DNA from: Clostridiales bacterium | Lineage (GTDB): Bacteria > Bacillota > Clostridia > Oscillospirales > JAAYOS01 | NCBI GenBank assembly: GCA_012520195.1 | Contig: JAAYOS010000141.1 | Span: 1-34,108, forward strand | Direction: 5' to 3' | Length of the DNA: 34,108 nt | Shown: in pieces, positions 1 to 9,221 of the stretch | How positions within the stretch are numbered: the first letter of the stretch is position 1 | How the letters are laid out: each line of letters begins with the position of its first letter | Notes under the pieces: model-generated | Told to the model about the DNA's origin: nothing | Database searches by the model: none | The model's input: the letters and a program-made list of their open reading frames with translations, nothing else | Position numbers and translations under genes: made by a program

Positions 1-14
1 AGGATGTATAGGCA

Positions 15-815
15 ATGAAAATCATAGTCTGCGCAAAGCAGGTTCCCGACACGTCAGGCAAAGTGGCGGTAAACCCAAACGGAACTCTAAATCGTGCATC
101 GATGCCCACCATAACAAATCCCGACGACATGAATGCCCTCGAGGCTGCGTTACGAATAAAGGAACAAACTGACTGCAAGGTGATCGTTGTAACTATGGGT
201 CCCATGTCCGCAAGGAAGATGCTTCTCGAGTTGCTGGCTATGGGTGCTGACGAAGCAGTATTGATTTGCGGTGGCCAGTTCGGTGGTTCGGATACATATG
301 CAACATCGCAAATCATTGCTGCAGCGATACGAAAGATCGGCCTTGAGAATGAAGACATCATCCTTTGCGGTCGTCAGGCAATTGACGGTGATACAGCACA
401 GGTTGGACCACAGATTGCAGAAAAGCTCGATATCCCTCAAGTTACTTACGTTGCAGGAATCAGCGTTGATGGCAGATATATATCATGTAAACGTATGCTG
501 GAAGACGGATATATGAATATCCAAGTCGAAACGCCATGCCTCCTTACCTGCATTAAGGAGCTCAATGAACCGCGTTACATGACTGTAAAGGGAATCCTTG
601 AATGTGATAAAAAACCTCTGACCATTTTCGATTACGAGTCCCTAAAAGATGATCCCTTAATTGAGCCGGACACGATAGGCCTCAAGGGTTCTCCTACCAA
701 CATATTCAAGTCGTTTACAGCACCGCAGAAGGGGACCGGTATTATGCTTGAAGGTTCGGATAGGGAAGCGGTGGAAAAGCTCTTTGGCATTCTGGCCGAA
801 AAGCATCTTATTTGA
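15..815 (+). CDS. etfB: Electron transfer flavoprotein beta subunit
   Basis: Protein begins MKIIVCAKQVPDTSGKVAVNPNGTLNR and contains CGRQAIDGDTAQVGPQIAE and LTCIKELNEPRYMTVKGIL, typical of EtfB; AGGATG SD-like sequence just upstream. Confidence 0.95.
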   Translation: MKIIVCAKQVPDTSGKVAVNPNGTLNRASMPTITNPDDMNALEAALRIKEQTDCKVIVVTMGPMSARKMLLELLAMGADEAVLICGGQFGGSDTYATSQIIAAAIRKIGLENEDIILCGRQAIDGDTAQVGPQIAEKLDIPQVTYVAGISVDGRYISCKRMLEDGYMNIQVETPCLLTCIKELNEPRYMTVKGILECDKKPLTIFDYESLKDDPLIEPDTIGLKGSPTNIFKSFTAPQKGTGIMLEGSDREAVEKLFGILAEKHLI

Positions 816-830
816 GGGAGTGGCAAGAGA

Positions 831-1931
831 ATGAAAGGGTATTCAAGCACAAATATAGATGATTTCAGAGGCGTCTGGGTGTTCTGTGAGCAACGCCAGG
901 GACAGCTCTCCGAGACGAACTTTGAGCTGATCTCTGAGGGAAGAAAGCTTGCAGACGAGTTGGGTGTTGAGCTTGTAGGGCTACTTCTCGGCGACGATAT
1001 CAAGCATCGTGCAAATGAGCTTGGAGGATATGGGGCAGACAGAGTTTTGGTCTGCGAAAGCCCCATGTTAAAAGAATATACCACCGATGCATACACTAAG
1101 GTTGTCTGTGATGTTGTTAAGGAAAGAAAGCCCGAAATACTCCTGTTTGGAGCAACAAGCATCGGTCGCGATCTCGCCCCGAGATGCGCTGCGCGCCTTC
1201 ACACCGGACTAACTGCTGATTGCACACACCTTGATGTGGATGTAAGAAAATACCTGGAGTATTTGCGTAAAAACTCTACTCTCAAAGTCGAAGAAGAGAG
1301 CTTCGATATGGAGGACAGAAACTTAAAAATGACGCGTCCAGCATTCGGCGGTCATCTGATGGCGACGATTATCTGCCCGCGGTTCCGTCCATGTATGTCA
1401 ACAGTTCGTCCCGGAGTGATGAAGAAAGCAAGCTACGATGAGGAGAAGGCGCGGAGTGTAATTGTTGAATCGTTGACGGTTTCCTTGTCCCAGGACGACA
1501 TAAGGACAAAGGTGTTGGAGGTAGTAAAGGAAACCAGAAAGATGGTTGACCTTGTTGGCTCAGAAGTGATTGTTGCTGTTGGCAGAGGAATAAGCAGCGA
1601 TGTGGAACGCGGTATTGAGCTTGCAGAACAGCTGGCAGATGCTTTGGGTGGCGTTATAGGGGCTTCACGTGCTGTAGTTGACGAAGGGTGGTTGCCCACA
1701 GACCATCAAGTGGGACAGACAGGCAAGACCGTGCGACCCAAAATATATATCGCGTTAGGAATATCCGGTGCCATCCAGCACCAAGCGGGCATGCAGGACG
1801 CCGAGTGCATCATAGCTGTAAACAAGAATGAAGCGGCCCCGATTTTCGAGACTGCAGACTACGGTATATGTGGGGATCTTTTTAGTATAGTTCCCTTAAT
1901 GATAGAACAGGCAAAGGCACAAAGGAGTTAG
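831..1931 (+). CDS. etfA: Electron transfer flavoprotein alpha subunit
   Basis: FAD-domain signature VGQTGKTVRPKIYIALGISGAIQHQAGMQDAECIIAVNKNEAAPIFETADYGICGDLF; immediately downstream of etfB. Confidence 0.96.
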   Translation: MKGYSSTNIDDFRGVWVFCEQRQGQLSETNFELISEGRKLADELGVELVGLLLGDDIKHRANELGGYGADRVLVCESPMLKEYTTDAYTKVVCDVVKERKPEILLFGATSIGRDLAPRCAARLHTGLTADCTHLDVDVRKYLEYLRKNSTLKVEEESFDMEDRNLKMTRPAFGGHLMATIICPRFRPCMSTVRPGVMKKASYDEEKARSVIVESLTVSLSQDDIRTKVLEVVKETRKMVDLVGSEVIVAVGRGISSDVERGIELAEQLADALGGVIGASRAVVDEGWLPTDHQVGQTGKTVRPKIYIALGISGAIQHQAGMQDAECIIAVNKNEAAPIFETADYGICGDLFSIVPLMIEQAKAQRS

Positions 1932-2007
1932 ATTGCAGGCTGTCAGGGAAAAACGTCCAAATGATGTGGTCCAGACCTGCGTTAAATCACAGGGAGGTTA
2001 TTACTAT

Positions 2008-3633
2008 ATGGAGCTATTTTACGGTGAGACAATCGGCAGTATGCTTCACCGGACTGCGACACTTTTCCCCGAAAGACCTGCAATTGAGTATAATGGGAGG
2101 ATCTGGACATATAGCGAGCTGGATGCTATTTCGGACAGAGTAGCTCGAGGTCTTATAGCAATTGGAATTAAAAAAGGTGAAAATATAGGCATATGGGCAA
2201 ATGACCGTCCCAATACGCTATTCTGCTTCTACGGGGCTGTCAAAATCGGCGCAATACCCGCAATGCTAAACACAAGTATGCTGCCCGGCGAGATAGAAAA
2301 GCTAGCAGTGGATGCTGATGTCAGATACCTCTTTTTTGACGAGGGGTGCCGTGATATAGACTTTGTGGGAGCCTGTAGAGATTTCAAGATTTTGCAGCTC
2401 AAAAAGGGAATCTACATAGGTGACGTGCATTCTGAAGGATATATGCACTCAATAAGCGATTTGCAGCCAAAAGGAATTTTCTCGCTGGACGATTTGATAG
2501 AGTGCGGGGATGCAGTTGAGGAGAAGGATTTGCATGCAGCAAAATCTGATGTGCAGGATACCGATTCCGATGTAATCCTGTTCACATCGGGTACCTTCGG
2601 GACACCGAAAGGTGTGGTGACAACACATTTTTCGAGAGTCAACAACTCGGTTGCCCAGGCAGAGGCGATTGAAGCCGCTGAAAATGACAAGATTCTCATA
2701 GCTACACCTATGTTCCACTGTTTCTCACTTTCAGGTAATATCCTCGCAGCCATGCTCGTGGGGGCGTGTGTTTATTTTCCGAAGAACAGAAGGACACGGA
2801 CCCTTCTGGATGCTATTGAAAGTGATAGATGTACCGTATTTTCAGCGGTTCCGACACTTTACTCGGCAATTATTGCTCGGAAAGACATTGACATGTATGA
2901 CCTAAAATCCTTGCGTATAGGACTTATTGGAGGTTCGATGTACTCCCCCGGGCTGTTTTTAGAAATTCGCGAAAAACTGAGGTTTAACCTGCTACCGTCA
3001 CTTGGGCAAACCGAGGCTACAGCGGGAATTACCGCTGCCATGACGCACGATAGTGAGGAAGAGCTCTCCAGTACCGTTGGGAGATTTTTCGATCATATCG
3101 AGGCTGAAATAAGAGATCCAATCACAAATACAGCTCTCCCGGATGGGAGTCCGGGAGAACTGTGTATTAGGGGATATAGTGTTATGCAGGGCTACTATAA
3201 TCGCCCTGACTTAACAAAAACAGTTATTGACAGTGAGGGTTGGCTCCACACTGGAGACACTGGATACATAAATGCTGCCGGCAATCTGGTACTAACTGGA
3301 AGACTGAAGGAGTTGATTATCCGTGGTGGCGAGAATATTGCCCCAGCGGAAATAGAAAATGTTATATCTTCGGACAGCAGAGTATCGGAAGTGAAGGTTA
3401 TTGGTGTACCTGACCCTCACTATATCGAAGAGATATGTGCATGTGTAGTTCACAACAACGGACAGATTATTACCGATGAAGATATTCGTCAGCTTGTGAG
3501 GGAGACATTAGCATATTACAAAGTTCCGAGATATGTACTGTTCTTTGATGAGTTGCCCCACACTCCCAGTGGAAAGATTGCACTTGGGATTCTTAAGGAG
3601 GCAGTGCAAGGCCGACTTGGTAAGGCACGATAA
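2008..3633 (+). CDS. AMP-dependent acyl-CoA synthetase/ligase (ANL superfamily), substrate unknown
   Basis: FTSGTFGTPKGV, GWLHTGDTGYINAAGNLVLTGRLKELIIRGGENIAPAEIE and PSGKI motifs. ORF is open from 1933, but ATG at 2008 (MELFYGETIGSMLHR) has an AGGGAGGT SD and fits the family N-terminus. Confidence 0.92.
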   Translation: MELFYGETIGSMLHRTATLFPERPAIEYNGRIWTYSELDAISDRVARGLIAIGIKKGENIGIWANDRPNTLFCFYGAVKIGAIPAMLNTSMLPGEIEKLAVDADVRYLFFDEGCRDIDFVGACRDFKILQLKKGIYIGDVHSEGYMHSISDLQPKGIFSLDDLIECGDAVEEKDLHAAKSDVQDTDSDVILFTSGTFGTPKGVVTTHFSRVNNSVAQAEAIEAAENDKILIATPMFHCFSLSGNILAAMLVGACVYFPKNRRTRTLLDAIESDRCTVFSAVPTLYSAIIARKDIDMYDLKSLRIGLIGGSMYSPGLFLEIREKLRFNLLPSLGQTEATAGITAAMTHDSEEELSSTVGRFFDHIEAEIRDPITNTALPDGSPGELCIRGYSVMQGYYNRPDLTKTVIDSEGWLHTGDTGYINAAGNLVLTGRLKELIIRGGENIAPAEIENVISSDSRVSEVKVIGVPDPHYIEEICACVVHNNGQIITDEDIRQLVRETLAYYKVPRYVLFFDELPHTPSGKIALGILKEAVQGRLGKAR

Positions 3634-3634
3634 A

Positions 3635-4477
3635 TCAGAGACAGTGAATGCAGTCTTCTGCTTCAAGATAAGTAACATCGATGCCTGGTACCAGAGGTGC
3701 AAGCCACTCCGCAAGGTACTTCATACCACATTCCTCGGTTTTGTGGTGCCCGAGCCATAAGGCGGCTTTTTTCAGACCAAGTGCCAGAGCGTCCTTCCAG
3801 AAGGCACACATTATCAGTTCATTTATATCTCCGAGAATTAGGAGATCGAGATCGTTATCCAACAAAAAATCGGTTGGCATGTTGGGGTCTCCGAGCCCCT
3901 GACCTCCGCCGCCAACAAGTACGCCGACCTTTTTGACCAACAAGTCGGGATTTCCAATAATGCGGGGAGCGTTTATTCCAAGTCTCTCCTTTACAAGTTC
4001 AGCAACGCTTCTTACGTCTGTTTCTGGTATTTCAAACTCATGATTATTTGGCCCAGGAATGTTGTACTCCTCCCATCCGAGCTCCTTCATCCAGCCCATG
4101 TAAATCATGTCTGGCTTTTGGTAATGCATACCGTCATGGAAGCGCCAGATACTGATTCCTGATTTCTCTATCAGGTCACGCTTCTCTACGGTCACCCTAT
4201 TGAGCTTTATAGGCATGGTGCGATCAAGGCCACCGCAGTTACTGGGCTCATGTGTAATAATCATGTCGACCCCTTCCTCAATGGCCTTGTAGATAACATC
4301 AACTGTGACCATAAAGGTTGTGCCGATCTTTGTAACTTCATTTTCAAGACTGCCGAAGTGGAGAACATCACAAGTAGGAACTTCTCTTGGGGTATCACTG
4401 AACGACATCTTTACAGTAAAAGTCTCCGGATAGGGCACTGCCTCCTTTATTGCAGAAATCACATCTTTTACCTTCAT
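3635..4477 (-). CDS. NIF3-family (Nif3-like dinuclear metal center) protein
   Basis: MKVKDVISAIKEAVPYPE..., VDMIITHEPSNCGGLDR and the GVLVGGGGQGLGDPN region; start placed at ATG 4477 after GAAAGGTGGAAAACT rather than the ORF-track start at 4522. Confidence 0.75.
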   Translation of the reverse strand: MKVKDVISAIKEAVPYPETFTVKMSFSDTPREVPTCDVLHFGSLENEVTKIGTTFMVTVDVIYKAIEEGVDMIITHEPSNCGGLDRTMPIKLNRVTVEKRDLIEKSGISIWRFHDGMHYQKPDMIYMGWMKELGWEEYNIPGPNNHEFEIPETDVRSVAELVKERLGINAPRIIGNPDLLVKKVGVLVGGGGQGLGDPNMPTDFLLDNDLDLLILGDINELIMCAFWKDALALGLKKAALWLGHHKTEECGMKYLAEWLAPLVPGIDVTYLEAEDCIHCL

Positions 4478-4551
4478 AGTTTTCCACCTTTCTAATTTGC
4501 TTTCGTTACTAATATTTCTCATTATAACAGAGTAATGATACGACTAAGATA

Positions 4552-4583
4552 CCACTGTTAACAAATAGTGTCAATCGCTTGAC
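4552..4583 (-). promoter_or_regulatory. Promoter-overlapping operator-like motif GTCAAGCGATTGACA upstream of the NIF3-like gene
   Basis: Plus strand TGTCAATCGCTTGAC at 4569-4583 (near-palindrome centred on CG). On the minus strand TTGACA (4569-4574), 17-nt spacer, TATCTT (4546-4551). Confidence 0.5.
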
Positions 4584-4677
4584 TTGTTCAAATGAGCAAC
4601 AATTGACCAGAATATAACCGTGTGTGTGGCGTTTTTTGCTCACAAGAATCATATGGAAATATTCTTTGGTTACATAT

Positions 4678-4692
4678 TGTCAATCGGTTGCG
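4678..4692 (+). promoter_or_regulatory. Operator-like motif TGTCAATCGGTTGCG upstream of the SASA-like esterase
   Basis: Same TGTCAATCG core as the other sites in this island. Confidence 0.4.
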
Positions 4693-4761
4693 TTTGGTAT
4701 ATTATATTTGTATACGTAATTATATCATCCTGTATACACAGAAAACGGAGGAAGATTCTAT

Positions 4762-6276
4762 ATGACATTATCGGTGGCAATGATTTTCGGAAACAATATG
4801 GTATTGCAGAGAAACAAGAAAATTGTGGTTTGGGGAGAGGCAGAAAGTGGCAGCTCCATTACCGTTAAGCTCAATGGCGTAACAGCTTCTGTTACTGCTG
4901 TAGAGGGCAAGTGGAAAGCTGAACTTCCACCCATGGAAGCATGCACCGGTTGCGAGATGCACATTGAGGATGACAAAGGGCAGTCGATCGAACTCAAGAA
5001 TGTAGCAATTGGAGAGGTATGGATTGCTGGCGGACAGTCAAATATGGAGATGGGGATGTACGCGGACGCGGATTTTGAAGAGGCGAAAAAAGAGGCCAAT
5101 AACCCCAATATCAGATTTTTTGACTATCCAAGGGTCTCCTATGATGGTCAGATGGATGCTGAGGATTATTCGGATTTCGGTTTCTGGAGGACTTTAACCG
5201 AAGAGGACATCGAGTTTTTCTCTGCGGTCGGCCACTATTTTGCGAAAATGCTTTATAACGAGCTGGATGTTCCGGTTGGTATTGTCGGCTGCAATTGGGG
5301 CGGATCCCCTGCTGCGGCATGGATGGATGAGAGCTACTTGACCGGTGAGTTGGAGTGTTACCTTAAAGACAATGAAGAGGTACTAGAAAACCTCGACATG
5401 GACAGATATGTCAAAGATTTCTTGACCGAAAGAGCTCGTATGAATTCACCAGAAGCCAAAGAGGCCATGAAGAAGATGATGAAAACTCCTATGCTCAAAC
5501 CTATGGAGTTCAACTTCCAGTTTGATGAGAGCAAAATGCGTGAGTTTATGAACGGCCCCTACTCCCCGTTCCGAGCATCTGGACTGTACCATACGATGCT
5601 AGAGAAAATAATGCCATATACAGCCGCTGGAGTCATTTGGTATCAGGGAGAGGCTGACACCCATCGTGCTAATCTATATGACAAGCTGTTTGGTGAAATG
5701 ATTCGCTGCTGGAGAGACGGATGGAACGATGAGAACCTCCCATTCCTTTTCGTACAGCTAGCACCTTTTGAAGCACTTATTGCAAGTAACTGCCAGTCCT
5801 TTGTGCCGGTAAGGGAGATGCAGGAGAAGGTATCGAAGACTGTTCCAAACTCATACATGGCATGCATTATGGATGTTGGCATGGAATTCGATATACACCC
5901 CAAAAAGAAGAAGCCTGTTGGAGAAAGGCTTGCACTGCTGGCACTGGCAAATGTGTATGATAGAGATATCCTCTGTGAATCTCCAGAAGCTGTTGGTATG
6001 CAAAAGACAGACGGTTCTGTTGTGGTAGAGTTTGAGTATACAGGCGAAGGCCTATATATTGACGGCGATAAGATAAATGCACTTGAGCTATATGTTGATG
6101 GTGGGAGTGTCGACGAGTTTACAGCTAGTGTGGACGGATCGAAGGTTAGGATTGACAGCCCGCATATAACAGGAGAGGCAAATGTTGAGGTGCGCTTTGC
6201 CTGGGTCGATTATTGTGTTGTTAATCTATACAACAGTGCTGGACTCCCTGCAAAACCATTCGTTCTGAAGGGATAA
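4762..6276 (+). CDS. Sialate O-acetylesterase-like / SASA-domain carbohydrate acetylesterase
   Basis: GEVWIAGGQSNMEMGMY (GxSN block), VGIVGCNWGGSPAAAWM, AGVIWYQGEADTHRA; AACGGAGGAAG SD before the ATG. Confidence 0.9.
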   Translation: MTLSVAMIFGNNMVLQRNKKIVVWGEAESGSSITVKLNGVTASVTAVEGKWKAELPPMEACTGCEMHIEDDKGQSIELKNVAIGEVWIAGGQSNMEMGMYADADFEEAKKEANNPNIRFFDYPRVSYDGQMDAEDYSDFGFWRTLTEEDIEFFSAVGHYFAKMLYNELDVPVGIVGCNWGGSPAAAWMDESYLTGELECYLKDNEEVLENLDMDRYVKDFLTERARMNSPEAKEAMKKMMKTPMLKPMEFNFQFDESKMREFMNGPYSPFRASGLYHTMLEKIMPYTAAGVIWYQGEADTHRANLYDKLFGEMIRCWRDGWNDENLPFLFVQLAPFEALIASNCQSFVPVREMQEKVSKTVPNSYMACIMDVGMEFDIHPKKKKPVGERLALLALANVYDRDILCESPEAVGMQKTDGSVVVEFEYTGEGLYIDGDKINALELYVDGGSVDEFTASVDGSKVRIDSPHITGEANVEVRFAWVDYCVVNLYNSAGLPAKPFVLKG

Positions 6277-6293
6277 CCTGTTACCCAACTAAT

Positions 6294-6333
6294 AAAGGAC
6301 ATCCTCCGGTTTGTTTTCGAGAGGATGTCCTTT
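6294..6333. terminator. Bidirectional intrinsic terminator between convergent esterase genes
   Basis: Perfect 13-bp inverted repeat AAAGGACATCCTC / GAGGATGTCCTTT with a 14-nt loop and flanking A/T tracts. Confidence 0.85.
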
Positions 6334-6342
6334 GTATTATTC

Positions 6343-7176
6343 TTAGAAAGGGTTGCCGCGCTGAGTGTCATCGAGCCCGAAGAAAGTAAGAGCTTTTTGA
6401 ATTGCTATATCCCAGAAACGCCATTCGTGGTGGTAGCCTTCAAGCTCAAACCATTCAGCGTCCAGATCAATCTCCTTAGCATGCTCCTTGAAAGCGAGAT
6501 AGTTTGGATATAGCATATCCTCTTTGCCGCAAGCAAACATGAGCCTTGGAAGCTTGCCAGTTCCAGCTAACTTGTCAATGATAGCCCATACGTTTTCATT
6601 TGAGTTTATATATGCCTCTAAGCCCCCGGCATTCTTGATGGTATTAACCATTCTGGGATTATCGGTATCCAATAGACCCGGGGCACCCGGACCCAGTTTT
6701 GAGAAATCCTGAGGTGCAGCTGACAATACGGCTGCTGCAGCGAATTTGTCAGGGTGATTAACCGCATATTTTATAGTTCCACGGCCACCCATAGACAGAC
6801 CAGCGATAAAGTTGTCTTCGCGCTTATCTGAAACAGGGAACCAGCCATAAATAAGGGGCATAAGCTCTTCGGTGAGGTAGTCAAACATTGAGAAACCCAT
6901 CATTGTGCTGTCCCAATTGGAGTAGTTAGAATTGAGCGCGGAAGGCATAACAACAACTAGGTCTTTTTCCGCGGCGTACATTTCAATATTGGTTTTGCGG
7001 AGCCAGTCGGTGGAGTCGCCAAAGGTGCCGTGGAGGAGCCACAAAACCTTGTATTTTTGGTTGTTGAGATAAAAGTCTCTGGGGGATAATGCCCGTGGCT
7101 TATCAGGAAGTATTACGGTAATCTGGTGGTTGTTCATTAGGTAAGCACTTTCAAAATTGTAGAAAAGTACAGACAT
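6343..7176 (-). CDS. Alpha/beta hydrolase, esterase D/tributyrin-esterase/feruloyl-esterase-like family
   Basis: NYKVLWLLHGTFGDSTDWLRKTNIE-type N-terminus, nucleophile elbow GLSMGG, C-terminal HHEWRFWD; SD CGAAGGAGGATTGTT. Confidence 0.85.
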   Translation of the reverse strand: MSVLFYNFESAYLMNNHQITVILPDKPRALSPRDFYLNNQKYKVLWLLHGTFGDSTDWLRKTNIEMYAAEKDLVVVMPSALNSNYSNWDSTMMGFSMFDYLTEELMPLIYGWFPVSDKREDNFIAGLSMGGRGTIKYAVNHPDKFAAAAVLSAAPQDFSKLGPGAPGLLDTDNPRMVNTIKNAGGLEAYINSNENVWAIIDKLAGTGKLPRLMFACGKEDMLYPNYLAFKEHAKEIDLDAEWFELEGYHHEWRFWDIAIQKALTFFGLDDTQRGNPF

Positions 7177-7193
7177 AACAATCCTCCTTCGTG

Positions 7194-8024
7194 TCAGGTT
7201 CTTTCAAAGAGATACCTTACAGCATCTGCGAACATTGCGCCCCATGATGTTTCGTGATGCATCAGTCTTGAGTCGGTAACCAGGATCACGTTTTTCTCGT
7301 CCATATCCTTTTCCATCAATGACTCATAACAGCGGACGGATGAACGAAGCGTAAACAGTCGGCGCTCAACGTCATTTCCCCCGGAGAGGATATAGAACTT
7401 GGAGTTTTTGATGCGGTCCCAGTCGTATGCTTCCATCCGTTCCTTCATAACATCCCATTCAATAAAGGAATAGGCCGGGGAAAACACAAGTACTTTGCCA
7501 AACACTTCGGGGTACTCCAATGCAATATAGTGTGAAATCATACCGCCCATGGAGGCTCCTCCGACACCTGTGTTTTCGGGTCCGTCAAGCACCATAAAGT
7601 TTGCATCGATAATGGGTTTTAGATGCTCAACGATAAAGCGGGAATACAGGTGCCCTGTCGGCTCCTCACCATTTAGCATGAAGTGGTCTTTTGTTGGAGG
7701 ACAGTCGGGACAGAGCTCACTTCCACGGTGCATGCTTGTATCGATTCCGACAACTACGATTTCGAGACCCTCTTCAGAGAGTTTCTTCAACGATTCATCG
7801 ACATTCCATTTTGGACGTCCGCCGGATTCAGGAAATAGTAACTGGGCATCATGCATGTATAAGATAGGGAAGCGCTTGACTCCATCGTAGCTCTCGGGAA
7901 GGAGAACACGGATGGTTCGAGTGCGCTTATCCGGGTAGGACTCCATCGTTGTATCAAAAGTAACCAGCTTCCCATAGGCTAGTAGGTTGTTGTGTTCGTA
8001 GTCCTTAATATCGATATTTTGCAT
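7194..8024 (-). CDS. Alpha/beta hydrolase, enterochelin esterase (Fes)-like
   Basis: VLLPESYDGVKRFPILYMHDAQLLF, nucleophile elbow GASMGG; start taken at MQNIDIKDYEHN (8024), just past the stop of the upstream gene. Confidence 0.82.
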   Translation of the reverse strand: MQNIDIKDYEHNNLLAYGKLVTFDTTMESYPDKRTRTIRVLLPESYDGVKRFPILYMHDAQLLFPESGGRPKWNVDESLKKLSEEGLEIVVVGIDTSMHRGSELCPDCPPTKDHFMLNGEEPTGHLYSRFIVEHLKPIIDANFMVLDGPENTGVGGASMGGMISHYIALEYPEVFGKVLVFSPAYSFIEWDVMKERMEAYDWDRIKNSKFYILSGGNDVERRLFTLRSSVRCYESLMEKDMDEKNVILVTDSRLMHHETSWGAMFADAVRYLFERT

Positions 8025-8029
8025 AATAT

Positions 8030-8983
8030 CTACAGCCCCATGCTTTCCAGCCATTCAGCACACAGCTTGCCCCAATGGGCCACATGTCTGTCGGCCAGAT
8101 CCAAGTCGTTTTCTCCATCGGCCAGTGCACATCCATGTACTCCCGAGGTGAATATATGCAGCTCGTAAGGCACGCCAACATCCTGTAGTGCCTTAGCGGT
8201 CGCCATGCCATGCCTGCCGTCGTCACTCATTGTCTGCCAGATAAAGAACGGCGGTGTATCAGGTGTGATACGTTTTTCAACCGCTAGCTTATAGCGCTCT
8301 TCTTGTGTCAACTCGCTTCCCGGACCCTTAAGCATCATACCAAATCCGGTTGGAAAAGTCATTGAGGTAAATGCACCGTACGCCAGCACCGCTGCATCCG
8401 GTCTACATGAAAAACGCTCAACCGGATCGTCCGATTCAGGATTTCCACTGTCGTAATTTGTGGCAGCGTTTCCTGACAACATCCCACCTGCGGAAAAGCC
8501 CATAACAGCGATCTTATCGGTTATTCCGAGCTCGTCCTTACGTGAACGTAGCAGTCTTATTGCCCGTTGCATATCAGCTAGTGCGTCAAATCTTGAGTAC
8601 GGGATTAGACGGTAAGTGAGAATTGCAACAGCAAATCCTTCTTTGTTGAAAAAGTCTGCTACATTAAAGCCCTCACAGCCTGTCCTAGTTAGAAATCCTC
8701 CGCCATGAGCTACGATAATGCATCCCCTAGGTGTTTTATTATCGGGTGCAGGGATAAAGATGATATTGGGTTCCGGCTGAAGGGGGGCGCGATCGTCATA
8801 ATTAGGTGCCCCGTCTTCCCATAGGGGAATCCACTCAAACCTGTCCATTACGCTGTTCCACAGCTTCAGATTACCATCTACATCCATACTTCCGTCTGGG
8901 TTTCTGTGTTTGGAAACATTTCGAATAGCTGCCCTTTCTTTTACTACTGAGGCAAGCACATCTCTGTTGTTTGAGAACTTCAT
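8030..8983 (-). CDS. Alpha/beta hydrolase (HSL/BD-FAE-like carbohydrate esterase)
   Basis: CIIVAHGGGFLTRTG (HGGG oxyanion motif), GFSAGG nucleophile elbow, C-terminal HGC; start at MKFSNNRDVLAS preceded by AAGGGAGATC. Confidence 0.82.
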   Translation of the reverse strand: MKFSNNRDVLASVVKERAAIRNVSKHRNPDGSMDVDGNLKLWNSVMDRFEWIPLWEDGAPNYDDRAPLQPEPNIIFIPAPDNKTPRGCIIVAHGGGFLTRTGCEGFNVADFFNKEGFAVAILTYRLIPYSRFDALADMQRAIRLLRSRKDELGITDKIAVMGFSAGGMLSGNAATNYDSGNPESDDPVERFSCRPDAAVLAYGAFTSMTFPTGFGMMLKGPGSELTQEERYKLAVEKRITPDTPPFFIWQTMSDDGRHGMATAKALQDVGVPYELHIFTSGVHGCALADGENDLDLADRHVAHWGKLCAEWLESMGL

Positions 8984-9018
8984 TTTGATCTCCCTTTCAA
9001 ATTGCCGGGATTGGTAAT

Positions 9019-9069
9019 TGGCAATCGTTTTCCTCAATTTATTCTATGTTACAGAACGCAATAAGTCAA
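9019..9069 (-). promoter_or_regulatory. Promoter plus operator-like motif for the minus-strand esterase operon
   Basis: Minus strand TTGACT (9064-9069), 17-nt spacer, TAGAAT (9041-9046), then GGAAAACGATTGCCA (9019-9033) at the expected transcription start. Confidence 0.5.
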
Positions 9070-9140
9070 GCGCAAGTATTCGTATGAGCGGTGCACGTTT
9101 TGTTGTGATATCACGGTCTGATGTCGATTAGGGATATAAA

Positions 9141-9177
9141 TGAAAACGATTGACATCTCCAGCAAATATGGTATAGT
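9141..9177 (+). promoter_or_regulatory. Promoter with overlapping operator-like motif
   Basis: TGAAAACGATTGACA (9141-9155) whose TTGACA (9150-9155) is the -35; 16-nt spacer; -10 TATAGT (9172-9177). Confidence 0.55.
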
Positions 9178-9221
9178 TTTATGCATAGTGAGCAAGTAAT
9201 TATTTAGGGGGAGCTACGCAT

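Noticed and set aside
632-1162. 176-aa minus-strand ORF across the etfB/etfA junction
   Set aside because: Antisense to two clear Etf genes; Ser/Pro-rich composition typical of shadow frames.
9141-9155. Canonical CcpA cre site
   Set aside because: Has the CG centre, but the right half (ATTGACA) does not fit the 14-nt cre consensus; a local LacI-family operator fits better.
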